From Lichenostomus cassidix (taxonomy: Eukaryota > Chordata > Aves > Passeriformes > Meliphagidae): a stretch of 64,000 bases of DNA. Position 1 is the first letter of the stretch, and every line of letters begins with the position of its first letter. Shown here one piece after another: positions 56,500 through 64,000 of the stretch. The notes beneath the pieces were generated by a model. That model searched no databases and had not been told where the DNA came from. It saw nothing but the letters and a program-made list of their open reading frames with translations. The stretch covers positions 16,049,010 to 16,113,009 of the forward strand of contig CM039195.1 of NCBI GenBank assembly GCA_008360975.2, in the 5' to 3' direction. A program made the translations under genes and the position numbers.

Positions 56500-57340
56500 T
56501 CAGTATGTTGCTTTAATATTTATTTGTTTTGCATAGACCTCTGCTCTGGACATGTGGCCTGCCTTATCTGCACTCTCCTTTCCTGGCCCTTTGCAAGATC
56601 CCTGGGATCCTGTGTGAGTTAGTGCCAGCCTTTTACTGCTGCAGCCTCCTTCTCTGGGGGACTTAGTGCTGTGCTTGGTCTAATGCATTGTGATGTCACA
56701 GGTTGCAGAGAGTAACAGAGCCTACATGTAAGCATCAGACTGTGACTGATGAATGTGTGGTAGTAATGGATGTGGAAGCCAGAGAGGCCTGGATGAACTG
56801 ATGCAGTAGCAGACTTGTTACTGATTCCAGTCAATCAGCCTGATGACTACTTGTGGTCATGACCCTGGGTCATGGTGCATTTACCAACCCTTGCTCTGTT
56901 CCAGACCATTCTCTGCTTAGAAAGTGGTTGTGTATGTAATGGAGCTGCTTACCATTAACAGCTTCTCAGAGGAGAACATTTTTATAGTTAATAAGCTCTC
57001 TGTTAATTAACTATCTGTGCTCTTCTTTAGCCTTCCCTGTGCACAGAGCAGGCTCCTTTTTATAATTCACACTAGTGTGTGCAGTTCAGTATTGTCACAT
57101 CTTCTCCAACTGAGTTTCCTGCTGATAGGGATAGAACATGCAATGTGTGTTATTTTCTTCAGTGAAAATAGTCTTCCTCAGTTCCACAGGATAGGAGTTT
57201 GCAGAATGGAATGCCAGTCCTGACTGCAGCTCTGATGTGCAGTGGTAGCAGTGTGGGAGGCACTGCTCGGTGCAGTGGGAATTGCTGCAGGGTACTGCCC
57301 AGATTACTGTTTCAGAACAGGAACTGCAGGGTAGGTGGGA
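56500..57340. other. Intergenic stretch, no gene seen
   Basis: Unique-looking sequence between a CR1 fragment and an LTR. Several short open frames exist on both strands but none shows a family motif or splice-consistent structure. Confidence 0.5.
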
Positions 57341-57346
57341 TTCAAC

Positions 57347-57391
57347 GGGAGAGGCTCTCCCAAAGCCCTGGGCTCATACCCCAGGCTTTGG
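57347..57391. repeat. Two adjacent short hairpins bordering an LTR
   Basis: GGGAGAG-G-CTCTCCC (57347-57361) is followed directly by CCAAAGCCCTGGG and CCCAGGCTTTGG (57360-57372 and 57380-57391) around a 7-nt loop, with one bulged C. The second arm ends 2 bp before the LTR start at 57394. Confidence 0.7.
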
Positions 57392-57393
57392 AA

Positions 57394-57814
57394 TGTGAGA
57401 AACAAGCTTACTCAATTAAAAAAGTTTAACAGTTTATTAAAAGACAATAGGGGACAAAGGATAATAATCCTCCAACAAAGTAGAGAGGTGCAGCGCTGGG
57501 TGCTCTGCCACAGACGGTGCAGCCAGAGGCACGCCTTTTGGCTAGGGGATACAGTTTTAATACCTCCCTAACCCCGCCTCCTTAGAGTGACCTTATCGGC
57601 TCGGTCTCCAGCGTCTTCTTATTGGCTCGTTGCTTGTCCAATGGTGGCCTCCCAGCTCTTCCCTTATGCTAATCATGTACCAAAAGTTAACACCCACTTC
57701 CCTTTCTTTGTAAGAACATGTAACAATCAACATAGGTATACCACAATTAACAATAACATGTAACAATTAACATAAGCATTTATGAAAGCCAACGCCTTAA
57801 CTGCATTTGTAACA
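57394..57814 (-). mobile_element. LTR of the TGTGAGAAAC family, copy 1
   Basis: Plus-strand start TGTGAGAAAC and end GCATTTGTAACA. It aligns by eye along its length with copy 2 at 60130-60505: both share the GTGCAGCGC-GGTGCT block, the CTTTTGGCTAGGGGATACAG block, the CTAACCCC-CCTCCTT block, and a GAAAGCCAAC end. On the minus strand AATAAA lies about 40 nt from the end and CCAAT-type words lie upstream, giving the orientation. Flanks (TGGAA and GAAAG) do not match, so this copy is older or disrupted. Confidence 0.75.
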
Positions 57815-58006
57815 GAAAGATAAAACAAAGGTCCACCAATTAAAAGGGTGAGGGTCTGTCTCTTTTCCCCACTAAACATCCGAGTGTGGAAAAAAGTATG
57901 CCAGGCTTTAAGGCCCTGCTTTTGCATCCCAGCAAGGCCGGTACTAGGATGGCTGCTCACAGCCCATCCCTCCCTTTGCAAATGTAGCTCAGACATGTTG
58001 TGGGTC

Positions 58007-59014
58007 TGTTGGAGGTTAGGATTTTTTCCCTTTTGTTTTCTTTTTGAGAATTTTGTTCCCATCTGTTGCTAAGAGACCCTAACTATCGGTACTTTAGAGA
58101 GACAAAAGTTGGGGGGCCGGGGGAGGGGGAGGAGAGCACCTTGCCACTCCTGGCTCCCTTGTGCTCTGGGCATGGAGTGGAGGGGATGGACTGGGATGGG
58201 GATGGGGGCATGGGAACGGGACAGTCAAGCTGTTTGCTGAGAGGGTTCTCTGTGACCACTGGAGCCCAGCTCTGCACTTCTTCCTTACTGGGTGGGCTTT
58301 TGTTTGTAAGAGCAACCATTGAATCGGGACCTCATTAACACCAAATTTAACTGGGAAAGACTTTTACTATCCACTCGGGTACCGCAGGAGAAACCCGGGA
58401 CCTTTCCCCCTGTGGAGGAGTCCGGCTGCCGCTTCCTAGCCCTGCCGCTTTTCCTGCCTCTGCCTCGGGTTGTTTTCTGCTACCTTGTAACCCTGCACCC
58501 CCGCCTGCCAGGACACACTACCCCGGCTGCAGAGTTTCTACCAGGTCTTGCTAGCTCGGGTGAGCCAGACCTGCTGTTCCAGCTTGCTGCTGTGAGCTCC
58601 CTACTGCACCCCGTCCTGCCATCCAGCCCGTCCGCCGTTATCCATGAGAGAGAGTTGAACCCTTGCCACAGCGCTCCCTTGCAGCTGCACGGTAGTCATA
58701 GCACCGGTCCTGCCCAGCTGTGAGCTCAACAGCGCCCCTGCTGGCTCTGACCGTAACAGCACCAAATGGGAAAGTGCTTGGCAGTCCAGAGAAAGCTGCC
58801 ACCGAGTTTCTGGTTTGTTTGTTGTTTCTACTGTTGTTGCTTGTTTGCTTCGTTATAGATACTGGTAATGAGCTGCTATTCCTTTCCCCATATCTTTGCC
58901 TGAAAGCCCTTGATTTCAAATTTATAATAATTCGGAAGGAAGGGATGTCATACTCTCTGTTCTAAGCGAAGTTCCCACCATCTTTAACAGACACCTGTCT
59001 TTCAAACCAAAACA
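58007..59014 (+). mobile_element. About 1-kb solo LTR with 5-bp target-site duplication
   Basis: Plus-strand start TGTTGGAGG and end CAAACCAAAACA, with GGGTC at 58002-58006 and 59015-59019. The end aligns in reverse complement with the segment starting at 62429 (shared GAAAGACAGGTGTCTG, GGGCTTTCAGGCAAAG and a TCCGAATTAT block), so the two are inverted copies of one family. Sequence at 58050-58076 (TTGAGAATTTTGTTCCCATC, then GTTGCTAAG) matches the far end of that copy. The orientation given assumes the CpG-rich middle (58330-58690) is the promoter; it is tentative. No internal genes. Confidence 0.82.
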
Positions 59015-59019
59015 GGGTC

Positions 59020-59395
59020 ACAGTCTTTGGTCAGTGCTTGGCAGCACAAGACATGTTGAATTTTGGGCTGCTCTGCAGTGCTGCAGGGCTTTGGATGGGG
59101 ACATGCACTGATGAATCCTGGGTAGGGGCTTTCCAACACTCATATACTGATTCTTTATTAGCTGCTTCTTTATCTTCTGGCTTCTGCAAAATGGCGTTGT
59201 AGTATATAAATTCTGTGCTTCATGTATCCAGTTGCAACAATATATCACCCAGGCCTTCATTGAAGCATATCAAGGTTAGCTTAGCAAAACTTCAAAAATT
59301 TCAATAATTTTCCTGTGCTGTATTCCCACACTCACTGCCTATGACAAACTTTGCTAAATGCTGGCTAAAAGTTATTTAAGACTTACACACTGCTT
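59020..59395. other. Spacer, no gene seen
   Basis: AT-rich spacer after the LTR. A TATA-like GTATATAAATTC occurs near 59200 but there is nothing to show that it is used. Confidence 0.5.
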
Positions 59396-59470
59396 ATAAT
59401 TAATACACTGGTTATGACTAATTAAAACGATTAATTAAATGTTACTTAAAACCGTTAATTAAAAAATTAG
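59396..59470. repeat. TAATTAA cluster with a 16-bp direct repeat
   Basis: Four TAATTA words in 75 bp. AAAACGATTAATTAAA (59424-59439) and AAAACCGTTAATTAAA (59448-59463) match at 14 of 16 positions with a 24-bp period. It sits just upstream of the orphan CpG island. TAATTA is the core of many homeodomain sites, but AT-rich drift is also possible. Confidence 0.75.
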
Positions 59471-59489
59471 AAAAGTTACCTGATTTCCA

Positions 59490-60129
59490 ACACGCGGGCC
59501 TCGCGCAGGAGGGGGAAGGGACCCAGGGGGCAGAGCCGGGCGGGAGAGGCGGCACAGAGGGACCGACCCTGCCTGGGGTGGGGAGGACGGGGAGCGGGAA
59601 CAGGGCTGCACTGCCCTGAGGCCTCAGGGCGCGCCGTGGCCTCGCCCTCAGTCCGGCCCTCGCTTCCTCGGCGGCCGCGTTTCCCTGCGGGCTGCGGGCG
59701 GCAGCTCAGAGACCCGCCGTGCAGCGCTTGAGTCCAGTGAGGATGCACGTGCCGCTGCGTGCGCCGGCGCCCGCCCCCATTGGGAGGTGTCTTCCGGCCC
59801 GGCCGCCCTACCCCGGAGGGTCGGTGCTGCAGGGCACCAGGCCCGGCCCGACCCCTCGGTGGTATCCCGGATTAGGGTGTCCATCCTGCCCCACCTCTCT
59901 GCCCTGACGCGGCTGGCACTGACGAGATGAGCTGGGGCCTGGGGGTTGACGAGCGGGGAGGTTTGCAGGCTGCGCGGAGCCATGGTGTGGATCCCTGAAG
60001 ATGGGTGGGGTCTCGCGTTGTCGGGCATGGCGCTGCCCTGCCCCAAGCAGGCAGAGGCGGTCCCCGCGGGCTACCGAGGAGATGCTGCGCGGAAACTGTT
60101 TGCAGCCCAGGGCTGGGCTCCAGTCCCAG
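59490..60129. promoter_or_regulatory. Orphan CpG island
   Basis: An abrupt change from AT-rich sequence to CpG-dense sequence (for example ACGCGGGCCTCGCGCAGG at 59491, GGCGGCCGCG at 59669). In this window such islands mark gene starts, but no known gene follows. A plus-strand frame opens at the ATG 59982 in a good context (GCCATGG) and reads to an LTR inserted at 60130. The island may be the promoter of a gene lying past the window or of a noncoding RNA, on either strand. Confidence 0.6.
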
Positions 60130-60770
60130 TGTGAGAAACGTCGTCTCACTACTTAAATTTTGAAAGAGTTTATTAACTCAATTTCAGAGTACAAATAATG
60201 ATAAGAGGCTTAGAATGTCTGTCTGCTGTTACACAAAGCAAAGTGCAGCGCAGGGTGCTTAGCCACCGATGCGGGGTCGCCAGAGCCACACCTTCTGGCT
60301 AGGGGATACAGTTTTTACAACCCCCTAACCCCTCCTCCTTCAGGTACTCCGGTTGGCTTGTTGTCTTCTTTTGATGGATTGGCTGCTTGCCCCACCCTCT
60401 TCTGTCTTAACCATAACACTTAAAAATTAGACATATTCACAAATAACTGTAACAGAAACCTCATAACCCTTTACGAAAGCCAACTCCGTGATTTCATTTA
60501 TAACACCCAGGGTGCCCGGACATGCGGTTGGTGGGGCTTCAGGCCCGTCTGTCTCCCCTGCTGCTTTCAGCTCAGTCTGCACTGGTGAGCTGCAGGAGTG
60601 GAATATGCTGTGGCCGACCCACAGCATCCACACAGAATAGTGAAAAGTCTCATGTCGAAGGGAATCAGAAGCAAGAAAACCAGAAGGGCACACTGCATTT
60701 GTTGTCTCATCTGTGGCATGGAGTAACACAACCGAACAGAAACGGAAGACTGAATGTTGATTTTTTGTAA
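59982..60770 (+). pseudogene. Unassigned open frame interrupted by an LTR insertion
   Basis: From ATG 59982 (MVWIPEDGW...) the frame runs 50 codons, then hits a TGA at 60132 inside the LTR. If the LTR and one CCCAG duplicate are ignored, the frame continues in register at 60511 and stops with TGA at 60768, for 135 codons in all. A GTGAGC donor-like site at 60582 suggests the open part may include an exon. I recognise no protein family, so a chance frame in a GC-rich leader is quite possible. Confidence 0.25.
60130..60505 (-). mobile_element. Solo LTR of the TGTGAGAAAC family, copy 2, with 5-bp target-site duplication
   Basis: Plus-strand start TGTGAGAAAC and end TTTATAACA, flanked by CCCAG at 60125-60129 and 60506-60510. 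On the minus strand there is AATAAACTC close to the end and CCAAT upstream, as in copy 1 at 57394. It is 376 bp, has no internal region, and is inserted at the downstream edge of the orphan CpG island. Confidence 0.88.
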
Positions 60771-60892
60771 GTAGTTAATGATAACAGTTGAAAATTAATG
60801 GCAATATCAGCTTGAGACAATCTTTTAACTATCATGTGGTAAGTGAGCCTTTTTTCCCCCTGAGTTATGAGTATTTTTTAAACTGCTAATCG

Positions 60893-60962
60893 TGTGAGGA
60901 ACAAGGAGTTGGACTCAGTTTTACTTGTTGGTCCCTTCCAGCTTTTGAGATATTCTGTGCAG
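60893..60962 (+). mobile_element. CR1 LINE 3'-end fragment
   Basis: AGGAGTTGGACTCAGTTTTA, then TTGTTGGTCCCTTCCAGCTT and AGATATTCTGTG, which is the terminal part of a CR1 element in sense orientation. Only about 70 bp remain. Confidence 0.8.
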
Positions 60963-62428
60963 TTCAGGGATGTGTGATCATCTCTGTTCTTTATCTTGCA
61001 GGCTGAGGAGTAGCCTCACCATCCTGTGTGGGTCCTGTGAGGTTGTCTCACCAGTGGCCTGTCTCAGTTTCCCTAAATGTGGGTGCACTTTATTTATTTT
61101 TCCTTTTTCTTGTAAAATTCACATCTACATAAAGGAATTGTAGCTGTACTCACACTCACTGTGTAATGTAATGATGTCTGTGTGTATATTCCAAGGGACA
61201 GCAAATCCCAAAAGTGCTCCCCAGCTCCCCAGGACGGGCTCTCCCAAAAGAGACCAGGCAGGTGATCTTAAAAGAGAGCCTTCCAGGGGTTGCTGCAGTG
61301 GTGGATAACTCCTCTGCTGAGGTGGGTCCCTGGGAGTCAGCCAAGGAACTGAGTACCAACTGCAGAGCTTACCTTATTCCTGGCCCATTGGCAATCAAGC
61401 CTCACTCTAGCTGTCCTCCACCAGTGCTGGGAAAGATTCTATGGGTTAGTCAGGGCAAGAGGGATGGGGCCTCTAGGACACACCTATTGTGACAATATTG
61501 GAAGTCCTGTCTACACTCCTAGTCCAGTTGCGGGTAGTTCTTTCCAGGAATCTGGGCACCTAAAGCAGCTCCTAGGGACAGGCTTATAACATGGGTTGGG
61601 ATGATCAGCTGTAGAAAAGGAGGGAGCAGGCTGGATGGGGCAGGCCAGAAAGGTCAGGCCAGAGAGACCAATCTGGAGCCCTGTGCTGGGTGATCGGCCC
61701 CTGTACCCCCATGCCCCTTCTCTTGAAGGATCAGCAAGCAAAAACCTGCTCACTGCATATTTTCCCTTTCTTGCCAGTGTTTTCCCCCTTTATTTCCTCT
61801 CCATGTTGTTTTCTATTAAAAGATGCAAAACTAATTTTAAAATTCAGACCACAGTGCTCTTCACTGAGAACACAAAAAATCTATTCCTTCTAAGAACGTT
61901 GTGCAGTTAGAATACTTCTGGGGGAATGCTGCTTACAGGCAGGAATGGCTAATACCAAGACCTGGTTTTCATTTTTGCTCAGCAACAATGGAAAAAAAGA
62001 CATAGCAAGAATAGTTCACTAGAAGGAGCCATCCTGGTAGAGCAAGGGCAGGGCTAGATGTGCTTTGTGAGGTGGAGGTATGAATTTAGAGTCAAGCTGA
62101 GCTGTCCTGAGATGTGGTGTTTGGGCTGAAACTTTGACTCCAGTTTACAAGGGCTGGATGTTTAGATGGTGGTAATTGGCATCACCTTAGATAACAGTGT
62201 GGAAAATGTTTTTGGTTTGGGTTTTCTGGATGTGTGTCCTGGGCAGCCAGAGTTGGATGGCACATGCCTCAGAAAGGCAGACTAGGGTCAGCACAGCTCT
62301 GGTGCAGTGGAAGTGCAAGCAGGATGATGCTTCCCAGCAGTGGGTGCTGGTCTGGCACCAGTGAGGAGGTACCCAAGGGCCCTGCCTGCTGCTGAGATGA
62401 GTGGTGGCAGCTACACAGCCTGGGCATG
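60963..62428. other. Intergenic stretch, no gene seen
   Basis: About 1.5 kb with no recognised exon or repeat. Short open frames (for example plus 61214-61492) have no family features. Confidence 0.5.
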
Positions 62429-63339
62429 TGTCTTGGTTTGAAAGACAGGTGTCTGCCAAGAGAGGTTGAACCTTCCCTTAGAGCAGAGGATGTGATTTTT
62501 CTTCCCCTCCTCCCTCCGAATTATTTAATTTTGTAAATCAAGGGCTTTCAGGCAAAGGTATGGGAAAAAGGAGTATCAGTTCTTTACTAGCATCTATAAA
62601 CAAACAATTACAATAGTAGCAAACCACAACTAGAACCAGAAAACCAAACAGCAGATAACGTGAGCTGCTGAGCCTTCTCCCGTGTGGTGCAATCACGGTT
62701 GCAAGCAGCAGGGGCGCTGTTGAGCTCCCGGCCGGCCAGGGCAGGTGTGATGACTCCCGAGCGGCTGCAGGTGGCGCTGTGGCGCAGGGTCAGGTCACCA
62801 TCCGGCAACTGCAATGGCGGACGGGCTGAGAAAAACACGCAGGGCAGCAGAAAACAGCTCAGGGCAGTGAGGGAACAGAGCAGCAGGAGCGGGCGCTCTC
62901 TCTCTCTCCGGCCAGCGAGAATTTCTGCAGTCACAGCAGACGCCGCGGTCTCGTGCCGCAGAGGGCAGGGGCAGGCAGCAGAGGCAGCCGGACTCTCCCG
63001 GCAGCAGCTGTGGGAAAATGCAGCCTGGGGGGGGGAAAACGTGCCCTTCCCCGTGAGGAGAAAAGTTGAATCAAAGCTCACCCAGCCAGGAGAGAAGAGA
63101 AAACAGGGCACAGTTGGATTTCCTCTGGTAGCAGCTGGAAAGCAAAGAGCCAGCAGCCTCTACCCTCAGCGTCCGAACCACGAGAGAGAGTTCCCAGGAC
63201 TGGCTCTCCCTTACCTTGCCCTGCCCAAAAACCTAGCCTTTGTCTTTTACAAAAGGCTTGATCGCTCCGAACATCGGACCATTTGTTGCTTAGTAACAGG
63301 AATGGGAAGAAATTCTCAACCCCCGACATAATGGCAACA
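62429..63339 (-). mobile_element. LTR of the same family as 58007-59014, inverted
   Basis: Starts TGTCTTGGTTTGAAAGACAG on the plus strand, an LTR end I associate with passerine genomes. The first 150 bp and the last 60 bp align with the reverse complement of 58007-59014. The middle (62660-63000) is CpG-rich with a short CT repeat. The far end is set at GGCAACA (63339) by homology; flanks do not match, so that border is uncertain. An ATTAAA word near the 62429 end, read on the minus strand, supports the orientation. Confidence 0.65.
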
Positions 63340-64000
63340 CTTGGGATGAGGTCTGTACCCCCTCACAGGAAGCCTGGGGGCTTAGGCAAGGATTTTGTTT
63401 CCACCTCCTCCAGACTTGAAAACGTTTGTGTTATCTGAAGTGGCAGCAGACAAGCTGGCTTGACAGTCCCAGTGAACTGCAGTGTCACAGCTGTCTGGTC
63501 CCATTGTCCTCAGCAGGAGGGAGGAGGTGGTGCATAGGTTAATGCATGTCTCCTGCTTCTGAAGGTGACTTGATTGGCAGAGCCTTTGCCTGGAGCTCAA
63601 GTTGTTTGCTCTAGCAGAGCTGCTATTCCTTCTGGTGTCTCCCATTTTCGGGTCCTGGCTCTCACATCTGGGATGGACCACTGGGTAGGGAAACCTAGGT
63701 TTGTTGTTTATTTCCATGAGTCTGGCCCTATATGCATCTTGTAGAGGAGTCAAGTGGATGGAGGCATCATGACAGGGCTGCAAAATCAGCTTTGTGGTTA
63801 CAAGGGAGGATGCATGTGGATCACTGAGGACTGGAGCTGGGAAGAGCCTGGTGTACCCTGCTCCCAGCAGCAGCCAGCAGCAGGCCTGTGCTCACTGGTA
63901 TCAGGAGAGGTGTAAAGTTGAGATGTGCATTTCCTTTGCCTCTCTAAACAATCCTGGCAGAATACGTGAATCCATGGGTGCCCAGCCTGAATATGACAGT
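63340..64000. other. Window end, no gene seen
   Basis: The minus-strand frame at 63382-63783 has no recognised domain. No retroviral internal gene follows the LTR at 62429. Confidence 0.5.

Noticed and set aside
62427..63108. Alternative LTR borders with a GGGCA duplication (62422-62426 and 63104-63108)
   Set aside because: The 5-bp match is likely chance among many CA sites, and homology to the inverted copy continues to about 63330.
62608..63331. Open frames of 167 and 215 codons on both strands
   Set aside because: They lie in the CpG-rich LTR and have no retroviral or host domain; high GC explains their length.

Overview
The window is vertebrate nuclear DNA, most likely avian and probably from a songbird. 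The evidence is multi-exon genes with GT-AG introns, 3' ends of CR1 LINEs (the dominant avian LINE), many short LTR-retrovirus remnants of the kind common in passerines, and CpG islands at gene starts. Nothing prokaryotic is present; almost all open frames are chance frames or shadows of exons.

Four protein-coding genes can be read exon by exon. (1) Positions 1-4863, plus strand: the last five coding exons of MAPK8IP3 (JIP3), followed by a 3' UTR to about 7635. (2) 11559-13119, minus strand: MRPS34, a mitochondrial small-subunit ribosomal protein, complete in three coding exons (211 aa). (3) 14941-38049, plus strand: GLYR1 (NP60/N-PAC), complete in sixteen coding exons (553 aa), with a 3' UTR of about 3.2 kb. 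(4) 42500-54735, plus strand: ROGDI, complete in eleven coding exons (286 aa), with a polyadenylation signal at 55547. CpG-rich promoters precede MRPS34, GLYR1 and ROGDI; MRPS34 and GLYR1 are divergent, with start codons 1.8 kb apart.

The spaces between genes hold repeats. Between MAPK8IP3 and MRPS34 sits an 822-bp solo LTR (8082-8903) with 5-bp target-site duplications and a perfect 28-bp palindrome. From 55.6 kb to the end is an accessory, repeat-rich region: five LTR-like segments (three with matching target-site duplications), two CR1 fragments, a TAATTAA-rich stretch, and an orphan CpG island at 59.5-60.1 kb. An LTR insertion in that island interrupts what would otherwise be a continuous 135-codon frame.

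The four genes are housekeeping or neuronal cell-biology genes (axonal transport scaffold, mitochondrial translation, chromatin, V-ATPase regulation) and do not form one pathway; their proximity is a matter of synteny. I did not find a convincing new biological system. The most useful leads are the gene-order junction between MRPS34 and GLYR1, the LTR-interrupted frame in the orphan CpG island, and the palindromic RFX-like motif shared by several LTRs. All homology calls rest on recalled family sequences; no search was run.
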